Source: Paraburkholderia adhaesiva (lineage in GTDB: Bacteria > Pseudomonadota > Gammaproteobacteria > Burkholderiales > Burkholderiaceae). From it: 64,000 nt of DNA. The notes beneath the pieces were generated by a model that worked only from the letters and a program-made list of their open reading frames with translations, searched no databases and was not told where the DNA came from. Positions 27,524 through 37,233 of this stretch are shown here, in pieces. A program made the translations under genes and the position numbers. Numbering within the stretch: position 1 is the stretch's first letter; the number at the start of each line of letters is the position of its first letter. The DNA is taken from assembly GCF_021390575.1 (NCBI RefSeq), contig NZ_JAJEJQ010000003.1, forward strand, positions 1 through 64,000, in the 5' to 3' direction.

Positions 27524-28663
27524 ATGACGGAATTCTCCACTCTCCTCCAGCAGGGGACGTCCAGCGCATGGCTGTTCATTCCCAGTGCAATCATGCTGGG
27601 CGCACTGCACGGCCTCGAACCCGGCCACTCAAAAACGATGATGGCGGCGTTCATCGTCGCGATTCGCGGGACCGTGTGGCAGGCAGTACTGCTGGGCCTG
27701 TCCGCGACGCTCTCGCACACTGCGGTCGTGTGGGCAATTGCGCTCGCGGGTATGTACTTCGGACGCAACTGGAATGCCGCGACCAGCGAGCCGTATTTCC
27801 AGGTTGCGTCGGCAGTGCTGATCGTTGGTGTCGCTGCGTGGATGATCTGGCGCACGTGGCGTCAGCAGCAGCACTCGCACGCCCATGATCATCACCATCA
27901 TGATCATGACCACGATCACGTTGAAGAAGCGAAGCTGATCGACACCGGCCACGGCATCGTGCGGCTCGAGGTCTTCGAGGACGGCGTACCGCCACGCTTT
28001 CGCCTGCGCACGGAAGGCGGCCGGGGACACAGCTGGAATGCAGCCGAGGTTCGAATCGAAACCACACGTCCCGACGGCAGCCGCCAGACATTCTTGTTTG
28101 CCCAACGCGACGGATATCTCGAATCGCTTGAGACCATTCCCGAGCCGCATGCGTTCGCGGCTCGCCTGACGCTTGGACATGACCGCCACAGCCACGACTA
28201 CGACATCGAGTTCGTCGAGCACGATCATGGGCATGAACACGGTCACGATCACGCGGGTCTCGATGTCGCGTCGCCGGAGTATCAGGACGCGCACGAGCGC
28301 GCACATGCGAACGACATCCGTCGCCGGTTTGCGAACCGGGAGGTGACCACTGGCCAGATCGTGATGTTCGGACTCACGGGTGGACTCGTTCCCTGTCCCG
28401 CGTCTATCACGGTGCTGCTGCTGTGCCTGCAACTGAAACAGTTCGCACTCGGCGCTTCGCTTGTGCTGTGCTTCAGTATTGGTCTCGCGCTGACGATGGT
28501 GACCTCGGGCACGCTGGCTGCAATCAGCGTCAAGCATGTGTCGAAGCGCTGGAACGGATTTGGCGACTTCGCGCGGAAAGCCCCGTATTTTTCCGGCGCG
28601 CTGATCATGCTCGTTGGCCTGTTCATCGGGTACGAAGGGCTCGCCGCGCTGGCGATCGCCTGA
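27524..28663 (+). CDS. rcnA: Nickel/cobalt efflux permease RcnA
   Basis: The 379-residue inner-membrane protein is of the NicO/RcnA family. The first helices carry GALHGLEPGHSKTMMAAF, the family's metal-path motif. A histidine-rich loop (about 117-132, alternating His and Asp) and a second at about 225-245 are expected metal-binding regions. The C-terminal half has GLTGGLVPCPAS and further helices. It exports Ni(II) and Co(II) and forms an operon with the upstream rcnR. Confidence 0.92.
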   Translation: MTEFSTLLQQGTSSAWLFIPSAIMLGALHGLEPGHSKTMMAAFIVAIRGTVWQAVLLGLSATLSHTAVVWAIALAGMYFGRNWNAATSEPYFQVASAVLIVGVAAWMIWRTWRQQQHSHAHDHHHHDHDHDHVEEAKLIDTGHGIVRLEVFEDGVPPRFRLRTEGGRGHSWNAAEVRIETTRPDGSRQTFLFAQRDGYLESLETIPEPHAFAARLTLGHDRHSHDYDIEFVEHDHGHEHGHDHAGLDVASPEYQDAHERAHANDIRRRFANREVTTGQIVMFGLTGGLVPCPASITVLLLCLQLKQFALGASLVLCFSIGLALTMVTSGTLAAISVKHVSKRWNGFGDFARKAPYFSGALIMLVGLFIGYEGLAALAIA

Positions 28664-28936
28664 TAGTGCGCTTGTGCCGCTTGCGTGAAACGGTCATCCT
28701 GCGCGGGACGTGAAACATAACGCGTCATCCACGCCGTGGGCGGTACAACCGGCATCGATCCCCGCGACAACCATGTTCGCGCAAAGCACGCCGACGAGCG
28801 GCGCAACGAAGTGACGGACTGCGTGTCCGCTTTTCACAACCAGCGAGGGTTTCCATTGTGTGGAATTCACAAAATCTGGTTCCACTCGCTCCGACCATCG
28901 TTGTTCTGCACGAGCCGGCTTGCTGGCGTCTCAAGC

Positions 28937-31900
28937 TCAAAGCTCAGTCTTAAACTCCATCTGAATTTTCTGATAACGATCGAAATGGTGTCTCGTTATC
29001 GGCAATCCCAGGCTGACCCTGAACGAGCCTATCGGCGAGTCCCAGGCAAAGCCAGTCCCATAGCTAAAACGCATCCCATTCGATCCCACCGTCGAACCGC
29101 TTGCACCCCATGCGTTACCTCCATCGAGGAACGCCACGGCACCCAACCGCGATTCGGGGCCCAGTGTCTTCAGCGGAGCATTGAACTCGATGCTGCCGGC
29201 CAGCATTTTTGAACCGCCCAAAGGCTGGTTGGTCTTCGCGTCGCGTGGAGACAGCGTCCCCGCTTCATAACCCCGCACCGAACCTATCCCGCCGGCGTAG
29301 TAATTCTTGAATATCGGATAAGGGTGGTCCCCGATACCGTTTCCATACCCGCCCTGAACGCTCGCACGAAGCACGAGGCCGGGCGCGAACGCGTGGTACC
29401 AGCGGGCGTTGACGTCGGCTTTGTAATAGTGGTTGCCCGCAACAGGCGTGCCGTATTCGACGCTCGCCTGCGTGAAGTAACCGTGTTTGGGTTGCGCCGC
29501 TCCGTCGAGACGATCGCGCGACCAGGCGAACGTAATCGGGATATTGCCCGATTCGCTACCGTGCTTCGCGACGTAATCGACGTACGCTGCCGGGGTGCTC
29601 CCGTCAGGAACGAGCCGGTTGTGTTCGAGTGCGGCACCGACGTGGACCTGGTCAGCTTCCCCAACTGGAATGCTGAATCGCGTATCGATTCCGGCGGTCT
29701 CGATCTTGAAGCTCGAGTCTCCCGAATAGTAAAGCGGCTCGTTTGAGCGATAGTAGGCGCGCGTCGTGCGCCGAACGCCATTAGAGGTGAAATAGGGATT
29801 GGACTGGCTCAGCGTCGCCGAGCGGAACGACTTGCCTGTGGTAAAGGCGGCGCCAAGGCTCGTTCCTGTTCCAAGCACGTTGTCGTAGGCGACATTTGCC
29901 GACGCCACAAATCGCTCCGAGGACGAGTAACCCGCGCCCAGCGAAATCGGCGCGCTCGGCTTTTCGCCAACCCTCACCTGAAGATCGACCTTGTCGGGTG
30001 CGTTGTCTGCCGGCACGGTCTTGATATCGACATCGGAGAAATACCCGAGACGATTGAGGCGTTTGCGTGACTGCGCAACCTTTTTGGCGTCGAACCACTC
30101 ACCCTCCGACTGCCGCATTTCACGGCGCACGACTTCATCGTGAGTGGTGGTGTTACCGGTTATCTCGACGCGGCGTACCGAAATGCGCGGGCCGGGATCG
30201 ATCTTCAGCGTCAGGTCGATGGTGTGGTTAGTTGCGTCCGGCTGCAGCAACGGATTGACCGTAGCGTATGCGTAGCCCTCGGCGCCGAGCCTGTCGAGAA
30301 TCGCGTATCGGGTGTTCAGCAGCTTGCTCATCGCCACCGGCACCCCAGGCTGGCTCTGCACCAGCGCTTCCAGTTCCTTTTCGAGTTCAGGCGGACTGCC
30401 GACGATCCGCACGGCCGAAAGCGAATACTGCGGCCCCTCATGGAGCGAGACGGCCAGCGCGACACCGTGGCCATCCAGGGTCGTTGATGCTCTTACCGAA
30501 TCGTTCCTGAATTCGAGGTAGCCGCGATCGAGATAGTATCGACGGACAGATTCGAGCGCCTCGGCCAACCGGTCTCGCGAGTACACATTGTCTTTCGTGT
30601 ACCACGACGTCCAGCTCGTCGCCGATAGCGTCATTTCGCGGCGCAGGATGTCCGAACTGACTGCGGAATTGCCGTCGAAGCGAATCCAGCCGATCTTCGT
30701 GCCGTCGGGCGGTAAGGTATCCGCGGGCGTTTCAACCCGGTCGTGCGTGGATGTGTAGATCGTGGGATCGGTTGCGGAAGATCCCGTGGTGTCCGCTGGT
30801 GTAGTCGCCTGCGTGACCACCTTCGTCGTTGCTTCGTCGCCCGCGCTTGCGACGTCTACAATGTGCTCTTCGCCACCCGTGCCGTGGGGTATTGCGGGCA
30901 GCGGCGCTTGTTCGTCGCCGCGTTCAGAGTCGTTCGCGGCGATCAGGTTGACGATCGTCCGCGGGTGACTCGCATCCGTGGCGCCCGTTGACGCCGTTGA
31001 CAAGCGTTCCGCCGTAGTCGGCGTGGCGGATGACGTGTCGGCAACCGATTGCTGGACGCCCTTGGGCGCAGGCACATCGCCTGGTGACGACAGGACAGTC
31101 GAGAGAGGGCCGCTATCGGATTCATCGCCCAAATCGCGTGCTGCCGGTACATCCGCAAAGGATCGGCTGCCAGTGGCTGGCTGCTCAACCGTAGCCCTTG
31201 TGCTGACACGCGAACTACCGCTCACGCGCGACCGCATCTGCTCCGCGTACGTCACAGTCTGCGGCGTTTCCGGGGTGAGCGTTTCGGTGAGGCGCGAATC
31301 AAAGGCCATCCTGCCGGTGTAACTACCCGGCTTTGCGACGCCATCGAGGTAATACGACCCAGCGCCGGCCATCCATGCAGGAATCGCGCGTTGCGCTGTC
31401 CAGTCGCCGATCCCTGCCGGTCGAGCATCCGGCCGACGTGTGACTTCGTAAAACTGCCCGGACATTGCGCCGCCCGGCGAGTCGTAGCGAGCCTGGCTGC
31501 GATGTACCCTGGTGTGGGTCTTGCGCTTGGCCTTCACCGACGCCGCGCCTTTGCGCTGTCCCTTCGTTCTCGCAGTCGCCGTTTCCTTCGAGCGCTCCAC
31601 CACAGGCGCCCGGGCAGCAACGGGACTGCTCGCTTGCACGACCGGCGAGCGCCATGGCAAACCACGCTTATCGGCAATGAGACCGTTAGCGGCTGCCCCG
31701 TCCGGCCGCTCACCGGCGATGCGCCAGAAATTGGCTGACACGGATGTCGCATTGTCAACCGTAAGCATCGCTACACGTTGCGTAGCGATGCCGGCCGTGT
31801 CAACGCCCGGACGATAATGCACCGAGTCCGCTGAGACACCGGTGTCGCGCATTCCCGCGACCATATAGCTTGCCGAGGGCGCGGCTTGCGCGATCCGGCT

Positions 31901-32044
31901 ACAGGGGACACCCAGCGAAACTGCCGCGGCAATACCGGAAAGCGTTACGCAAAACGATCCCTTACCGCCGACCCGTACTGCTCCGGATGCCCCGGCCCAG
32001 GTGCCGGACCTGGCATTCCAGGCAATGCGACAAAGCTTGCTCAT
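28937..32044 (-). CDS. BamA/Omp85-family protein with extended signal peptide and long disordered N-terminal region
   Basis: The 1,035-residue protein starts with an ESPR-like extended signal (MSKLCRIAWNARSGTW) of the kind seen on large autotransporters and TpsA exoproteins, followed by a hydrophobic core and a cleavage site near AQA, residue 54. Residues about 60-445 are low-complexity, rich in Ser, Thr, Ala and Pro, with a basic patch at about 157-186. Three POTRA domains follow at about 449-535, 536-617 and 618-695; they match POTRA 3-5 of BamA (for example TGNTTTHDEVVRREMRQSEG). A 16-strand-type barrel then runs to the C-terminus, with the lock motif SVRGYEAG and a terminal KIQMEF strand. 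It is not the housekeeping BamA, because no skp/lpx/rseP neighbours are present. It is the last gene of the type I secretion set, 6 bp after the TolC-like gene. Confidence 0.87.
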   Translation of the reverse strand: MSKLCRIAWNARSGTWAGASGAVRVGGKGSFCVTLSGIAAAVSLGVPCSRIAQAAPSASYMVAGMRDTGVSADSVHYRPGVDTAGIATQRVAMLTVDNATSVSANFWRIAGERPDGAAANGLIADKRGLPWRSPVVQASSPVAARAPVVERSKETATARTKGQRKGAASVKAKRKTHTRVHRSQARYDSPGGAMSGQFYEVTRRPDARPAGIGDWTAQRAIPAWMAGAGSYYLDGVAKPGSYTGRMAFDSRLTETLTPETPQTVTYAEQMRSRVSGSSRVSTRATVEQPATGSRSFADVPAARDLGDESDSGPLSTVLSSPGDVPAPKGVQQSVADTSSATPTTAERLSTASTGATDASHPRTIVNLIAANDSERGDEQAPLPAIPHGTGGEEHIVDVASAGDEATTKVVTQATTPADTTGSSATDPTIYTSTHDRVETPADTLPPDGTKIGWIRFDGNSAVSSDILRREMTLSATSWTSWYTKDNVYSRDRLAEALESVRRYYLDRGYLEFRNDSVRASTTLDGHGVALAVSLHEGPQYSLSAVRIVGSPPELEKELEALVQSQPGVPVAMSKLLNTRYAILDRLGAEGYAYATVNPLLQPDATNHTIDLTLKIDPGPRISVRRVEITGNTTTHDEVVRREMRQSEGEWFDAKKVAQSRKRLNRLGYFSDVDIKTVPADNAPDKVDLQVRVGEKPSAPISLGAGYSSSERFVASANVAYDNVLGTGTSLGAAFTTGKSFRSATLSQSNPYFTSNGVRRTTRAYYRSNEPLYYSGDSSFKIETAGIDTRFSIPVGEADQVHVGAALEHNRLVPDGSTPAAYVDYVAKHGSESGNIPITFAWSRDRLDGAAQPKHGYFTQASVEYGTPVAGNHYYKADVNARWYHAFAPGLVLRASVQGGYGNGIGDHPYPIFKNYYAGGIGSVRGYEAGTLSPRDAKTNQPLGGSKMLAGSIEFNAPLKTLGPESRLGAVAFLDGGNAWGASGSTVGSNGMRFSYGTGFAWDSPIGSFRVSLGLPITRHHFDRYQKIQMEFKTEL

Positions 32045-32050
32045 AGACGA

Positions 32051-33436
32051 TTACGACTTTCCCGAAAGCCACTGCATCAACATTCCCGAATTGGCATACA
32101 TTTGCATGTTCGCCGCTTCGCCGTCGAAGCGGCTGTTGGTCTGCGCAACCTGATTGCTGTAATGCTCGCTTTCGGCGATCAGGACATCCAGCAGCGTTCG
32201 CTTGCCGAGGTGATACCACTGCTCGTAGTACATTTTCCGGACCTGGTCAGACTCCTGGATAACATCGCCGTACAGCTGCACGCGGCTCATGGCCATGTCA
32301 CGCTGCTCGGCCTGGGACCGCAGCGTGTATTCCAGATCCCTCGCAATGGAATTCGCCTTCTCGTCACCCGCATTGGCACGGGCGCTCGCCGCCCGTTCCT
32401 GCGCACTCAACGATCCCCCTGAAAATGCATTCCACTGCACGGAGACGCCCGTCGCCCACGGCTGGGAGTTCCCGTAAGTGTCTTGCTGCGTGGTTTTCTG
32501 GACCACCCAGTTCAATTGCGGCCAGCGCGAATCGCGTACGGACTGGGCATAGAGACTCGCCGCCTTCGCCTCGGCGCGAGCCTGCAGCACGCTGGGATTT
32601 GCCGGATAGGCCGACAACGCCTTGTCAAGATCCAGAACCGGCACGTCCCACTTCAATTGCGGCGGCAATTCGACCTTCGCACCGACCAGCTTCGCCAGGG
32701 AGACCTGAATCTCGCCCAGCTTCGCAACGATGAGATCGCGGCTCGACACCGCCTGAAGACGGCGTGCGCGCGCCTGGGTCAACTCGCTAAAGCGGCCTTG
32801 ATCGCTCTTCACGATCTCGCTCAGCATGTTCACCAGTTCGTCCATCCGGTTCACATAGGCGTCACTCTGCGCGAGGAGCACGACGTTGCGCCTCAGTTCG
32901 ATCAACGCGGACGCGGTATCGGCCGCCACTTTGTACTGGGCCAGCACGAACTGCTGGTAGTTCGCGTTGGAGGTTTCCTTGCGACTGTCGACCGTGTCAC
33001 TGATACGGCCCCAGTCGAACAACGGCGTCGTCATCGAAACATTGCCGATCGTTCTATTGGCCGAGTCGTTCGTGCCGCTGCCAAATGTCAGCGACGGCGA
33101 TGATCCGCCCAACTGTACCTGTGGCCAACGTGCCCCTTTCGCCTCGTCGACGTCGTATTCAGCCGCCGTCCAGCTTGCCTTGGCCGAGTTGACGTCGGGA
33201 CTCAGCGTGAGTGCCTTTTTGACCATCATCGCGAGCCATTCGCGGGCGTCATTCCCGGCAGACACCGCACTCGCCGCGCTCCGCTGCGTAATCGCTAACG
33301 GGGCATTGGCCACGTTCCCCTCAACCGACTCGTCCGCATGGACCAAGGTCGACAATCCGAGCAACGCACACGCCGCAAGAAGACGATGCTGGCAATAACT
33401 GCGCTTCCCAACTTTTGATTTACCTCGCACTGACAC
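32051..33436 (-). CDS. TolC-family outer-membrane efflux/secretion channel
   Basis: The 461-residue protein has a GTG start and an N-terminal signal peptide (CALLGLSTLVHA). It shows two outer-membrane efflux repeats of long amphipathic helices, typical of the TolC/LapE channel. It should form the trimeric outer-membrane exit duct for the ABC-HlyD export machine encoded just upstream. It lies 2 bp after the adaptor stop and 6 bp before the Omp85 gene. Confidence 0.9.
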   Translation of the reverse strand: MSVRGKSKVGKRSYCQHRLLAACALLGLSTLVHADESVEGNVANAPLAITQRSAASAVSAGNDAREWLAMMVKKALTLSPDVNSAKASWTAAEYDVDEAKGARWPQVQLGGSSPSLTFGSGTNDSANRTIGNVSMTTPLFDWGRISDTVDSRKETSNANYQQFVLAQYKVAADTASALIELRRNVVLLAQSDAYVNRMDELVNMLSEIVKSDQGRFSELTQARARRLQAVSSRDLIVAKLGEIQVSLAKLVGAKVELPPQLKWDVPVLDLDKALSAYPANPSVLQARAEAKAASLYAQSVRDSRWPQLNWVVQKTTQQDTYGNSQPWATGVSVQWNAFSGGSLSAQERAASARANAGDEKANSIARDLEYTLRSQAEQRDMAMSRVQLYGDVIQESDQVRKMYYEQWYHLGKRTLLDVLIAESEHYSNQVAQTNSRFDGEAANMQMYANSGMLMQWLSGKS

Positions 33437-33438
33437 AG

Positions 33439-34749
33439 TTATCGCTCCCGGAATGCTTCGCGCGCCTTGAGAACCGGCTTGAGAAGATAACTGAGGATGG
33501 TCTTTTCACCCGTGCGGACTTCCACAGTGGCGGTCATGCCCGGAATAATCGGAAACTTCTTGCCGCCCGCGGTCAACCACGACTTGTCGGTCCGGACGAG
33601 GAGGCGATAGTACGAAGCGTCCCCGCGCCCCTGCCGCGATTTCTCTTCATCCTTGATCGTGTCGGGGCTGATGAGCTCGACGTGTCCGTTGAGTCCACCG
33701 TAGATCGAATAGTCGTAGGCCGATATTTTCACTGTCGCGGGCAACGATGGCCGAATGAACGCCACATCCGATGGTTTGATCTGGGCCTCAACCAGCAACT
33801 GATCTTCGAGCGGCACGATTTCCATGATGTCGCCGCCCTGCTGGATCACGCCGCCGATCGTATTGACACGAATGTTCTTCACGATTCCCTTTAGCGGCGC
33901 CTTGATGACCGTGCGTAGCATGATGTCCTCGCGCGCGCCGACGTTTTCTTTTGCCTGGGCGAGATCACTTTCGTAGCGCGTCAGATCGGCATTGGCGTCC
34001 GTGCGGAATTTGTTTTCCCGGTCCGCGATCTGCAGCCGGAATTCATTCGCCTGCCGTTTCATGCGCAGGATTTCCACTTCGGAAACGAGTCCTCGCTGCG
34101 ACAGAGGTTCCGACATCTCTATTTCCTTGTTTGCCAGATCGAGACTGCGCTTCAACGCGGCTACGCTTTCGTCGAGCGCCTGACGCCGCGCGTTGTACGC
34201 CTGCGTTTCATCGCGAACGATGCCCGGCACAGCCTTGACGTCATCGGGAAAAACCAGCGGCTGCTGGTAGGCCTCTGCCCGCAGGCGGGCAACGGAACCT
34301 TCGAGTGCCTGCACTTTCGACAGTCCCTCTCGATAGGACGCCGTGGCCCGCGTCGGATCGATTTCAAGCAAGACCTGGCCGCGCTCGACGATTTCGCCCT
34401 CGTGAACATTCATCACGGCGAGGATGCCGCCCTCCAGGCTCTGAATCACCTGCTCGCGACTGGCGGGAATGACGCGGCCTTCCCCAATCGTGATTTCCTC
34501 GACCTTGGCGAAGTGCGCCCACAGCAAACCGATGACCAGGATCGCGGCAATGAGGTACAGAATCGCGACGCTGTGCGGCGTCTTCTGTACCAGCATGGCC
34601 TCTTTCAGATCCTGCATGAACGCGAGATCTTCATTTTTTGCCTCACCCGCTGGCGCCCCTGCCTTCGCGGCGTCGCCAGCCGGTTTCACAACCTGCACAC
34701 TTGTGCGCTGACTCGCCTTGGCGGCGTCGTCTTTTTTTGCTTCATCCAT
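33439..34749 (-). CDS. HlyD-family periplasmic adaptor of the type I secretion system
   Basis: With ATG 34749 the protein has 436 residues; a longer frame up to 34824 exists and no strong ribosome site decides the start. It has a cytoplasmic N-tail and one membrane helix (AILYLIAAILVIGLLW), then the lipoyl half-motif EGGILAVMNVHEGEIV, a long coiled-coil hairpin, and the C-terminal beta-barrel region with PGMTATVEVRTGEKTILSYLL, the HlyD signature end. It links the ABC exporter to the TolC-like duct. Confidence 0.9.
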   Translation of the reverse strand: MDEAKKDDAAKASQRTSVQVVKPAGDAAKAGAPAGEAKNEDLAFMQDLKEAMLVQKTPHSVAILYLIAAILVIGLLWAHFAKVEEITIGEGRVIPASREQVIQSLEGGILAVMNVHEGEIVERGQVLLEIDPTRATASYREGLSKVQALEGSVARLRAEAYQQPLVFPDDVKAVPGIVRDETQAYNARRQALDESVAALKRSLDLANKEIEMSEPLSQRGLVSEVEILRMKRQANEFRLQIADRENKFRTDANADLTRYESDLAQAKENVGAREDIMLRTVIKAPLKGIVKNIRVNTIGGVIQQGGDIMEIVPLEDQLLVEAQIKPSDVAFIRPSLPATVKISAYDYSIYGGLNGHVELISPDTIKDEEKSRQGRGDASYYRLLVRTDKSWLTAGGKKFPIIPGMTATVEVRTGEKTILSYLLKPVLKAREAFRER

Positions 34750-34892
34750 AACAATCTTTGCGTGTCCGATCCTTGAAGACGTCTGCCCGCGCCCGAAACC
34801 ATCACGTTCGCCTCCAGGCCGCACTCCTGGTTAACTCGTGTTCCGCTTTGCCCGGACCACTGCCGGTCGATTCGGGCAAAGCCGTTTTATTT

Positions 34893-37130
34893 TTAGTGCG
34901 CGCCTGCCCGCTCACCAGCATCCGAAGACGCCGAACCTTTCTCGGGACCGGGTTGCGGCGGCGCTGCTAGCCGCGCCAGCACAGCGTCTTTAGGACCGTC
35001 CATGGCGACTTGCCCGTCATTCATGACGATGACGCGATCGACCAGATCGAGGACCGACAGCCGATGTGTCGCAACAACCACCGTCTGCCCTTTCGTGGCC
35101 GCCGCCATTCGCGTGAGAAAGTAGCGTTCCGTTTGCAGGTCCATCGAGCTGGTCGGCTCGTCCATGAGCAGGATGTGCGGCCGCAGCAGCAAGCACCGTG
35201 CGAGCGCCACCAGTTGGCGTTGTCCGCCGGACAGGGCCTGCCCGGCCTCACCAATGGACATGTCGAATCCACGAGGATGCCGCGCCGCGATCGCATCGAG
35301 ACCTGTCAGGCGTGCGACTTGAAGAAACTCCTCGGTCGTGACCGCCGGCTTCCCGATGATCACGTTCTCCCTGAGCGTTCCGTAAAAGAGACGCGAGTCT
35401 TGCCCCAGCATGCCGACGGCGGCCCGTACGTCGGCCGGATCGATTTGTTGAACGTCGATGCCGTCCATCAGGACCTGGCCGCTGCCCGGCGTGTACAGAT
35501 TCGCCATCACGCGCAGCAGCGTCGACTTCCCGCAACCGATGCTGCCAAGTACCGCGATCCGTTCGCCAGGCCGGACGTCGAAACTGACGTCGCGCAGGGC
35601 AGGCGGTAACACCTGCATCGGCGGCGCGGGATACGTGAATTTGACGTTTTTCAGGGTGATGTGACCAGTGAACTCCGGTTTTGCCAGATATCGCCGGTCC
35701 GGCAAGCGGTCCGCGGGCAATGCGACCAGCCGGTTCAACGAGGCAAGCGCGACTTTGGCCTGCTGGAACCGGATGGCGAGACCGACCACCGCCGCAAGGG
35801 GCGATATTGCCCGCGAGGCCAGCATAACGGTACCGACCAGCGCACCCTGAGTGAGTTGTCCTTCATGAATCAGGTAGACGCCCCAGACCACGATGATCAC
35901 CGTCTGCAATTGCTGAATCAGGGTGACCGTGTTCACGGCGAGGCTCGACAAGGCGCGGGACTTCATCGAACTGCTCGCGGCCAGCGCACTGAAGTTGTCC
36001 CATTTCCCCTGCATGACGCCCTCGCCGCGGGTCACCTTCAGCGACTCGATCCCCTCGATGGCTTCAATCAGCAAGCCCTGCTTGAGCGACGATTCGCGCT
36101 GGTTCTCGCGCATGACGCGTGCGAGCGGCCACTGGATGATGACGCTCAACGCGACGACGACGGGCAGCGACAACAACGGAACGAGCGCAAGCGGCCCGCC
36201 AATCAACGCGATAACGCCGACGAACATCAAGCAGAACGGCAAGTCGGAAAGCGAGGAGACCGTTGCGGAGGTCACGAAATCGCGTACGGACTCGAACTCG
36301 CGCAACTGATTCGCATGCGACCCCGCCGACGGCGGCCGGTATTCCATGCGCGTCGCGAGGAGCTTGCGAAACAGCAAAGCACCCAGAACGAGGTCGGCCT
36401 TCTTGCCAGCCACGTCAACCAGATGCGCACGGATATGACGCGTGGTGAACTCGAACAGCATGGCCAGGATGACGCCGACGGCCAACGACCACAAGGTCGC
36501 ATAGGCCCGATTCGGCACCACGCGGTCATACACGTTCATGGTGAAGAACGTGCTGGCGAGCGTCAAAATGTTGATCAGCACTGCAGCAACGGCGGCGCTG
36601 TAGTAATACCGGCGATAACGCCACAGCGTCGAGAAAAGCCAGTGACCCTCACTTTCCTGATGTACCGGACCGGCGCGATCGTCGAGTCGCGGCAGCGGCT
36701 TGGCGAACAGAGCATGCCCGCCGTAAATCTCCTTCATCGCTGCGGCGTCGAGATTGACGCTTCCGCCTCCCGCCTCCGGGAAAATCACTTCATAGCGGGC
36801 TGAATCGCCGCTGCCTTTGCGGGCAGTCACGATGAAAGCGCCACCGTTCACGCGCTGTGCGATGACCGGAAACAGATACGGCAGAATGCTGCCAATATCG
36901 CGCTTGACCCACCCAGCGCCAATCCCGACATGTTCCAGCGCTTTCAATGCAAGCGCAGGTGAAAATGGCCTGCTTCGCGGCAAGCCCGCCTGCAAGGCCG
37001 CAAGACTGACCGTCACCCCGTGATGGACGCATAACCACTTGACTGCCAGCAGCAGCGTGTCCTGCTCGTCCTGAACGGGAATAGCACTCTGCTCCCCGAC
37101 TACCATGCCCGGTGTCATACCCGGTTCCAT
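34893..37130 (-). CDS. Type I secretion ABC transporter with catalytically dead C39-like domain
   Basis: The 745-residue protein has three parts. Residues about 25-150 form a C39-peptidase-like domain that lacks the catalytic cysteine and is therefore a docking (CLD) domain. About 170-450 is a six-helix membrane domain. About 490-735 is the ATPase: Walker A GSIGCGKST, signature LSGGQRQL, Walker B ILLMDEPTS, and an H-loop ATHR. This is the HlyB/LapB architecture used for large unprocessed RTX and Ig-like adhesins. The start has AGGAAAG upstream. It lies about 100 bp downstream of the OmpA-like gene. Confidence 0.93.
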   Translation of the reverse strand: MEPGMTPGMVVGEQSAIPVQDEQDTLLLAVKWLCVHHGVTVSLAALQAGLPRSRPFSPALALKALEHVGIGAGWVKRDIGSILPYLFPVIAQRVNGGAFIVTARKGSGDSARYEVIFPEAGGGSVNLDAAAMKEIYGGHALFAKPLPRLDDRAGPVHQESEGHWLFSTLWRYRRYYYSAAVAAVLINILTLASTFFTMNVYDRVVPNRAYATLWSLAVGVILAMLFEFTTRHIRAHLVDVAGKKADLVLGALLFRKLLATRMEYRPPSAGSHANQLREFESVRDFVTSATVSSLSDLPFCLMFVGVIALIGGPLALVPLLSLPVVVALSVIIQWPLARVMRENQRESSLKQGLLIEAIEGIESLKVTRGEGVMQGKWDNFSALAASSSMKSRALSSLAVNTVTLIQQLQTVIIVVWGVYLIHEGQLTQGALVGTVMLASRAISPLAAVVGLAIRFQQAKVALASLNRLVALPADRLPDRRYLAKPEFTGHITLKNVKFTYPAPPMQVLPPALRDVSFDVRPGERIAVLGSIGCGKSTLLRVMANLYTPGSGQVLMDGIDVQQIDPADVRAAVGMLGQDSRLFYGTLRENVIIGKPAVTTEEFLQVARLTGLDAIAARHPRGFDMSIGEAGQALSGGQRQLVALARCLLLRPHILLMDEPTSSMDLQTERYFLTRMAAATKGQTVVVATHRLSVLDLVDRVIVMNDGQVAMDGPKDAVLARLAAPPQPGPEKGSASSDAGERAGAH

Positions 37131-37198
37131 ATACTTTCCTGTTAACTTGTTTTGCTGATGAATTGATCAGCGCAAAAATCTACACACCCAAACGAATC

Positions 37199-37222
37199 GC
37201 GGGGGCAGAACTTCGCCCCCGC
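37199..37222 (-). terminator. Hairpin between the OmpA-like gene and the secretion genes
   Basis: A perfect 8-bp stem, GCGGGGGC with GCCCCCGC, has an 8-base loop and starts about 11 bp after the OmpA-like stop. On the minus strand it is followed by ATTCGTTTGG, only moderately T-rich. It could end or attenuate transcription so that the exporter genes are made at a lower level. Confidence 0.6.
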
Positions 37223-37233
37223 TCGCGTCAGCG

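Noticed and set aside
29324..29746. Plus-strand frame opposite the Omp85 barrel
   Set aside because: It is the reverse reading of the barrel-coding sequence without family features.
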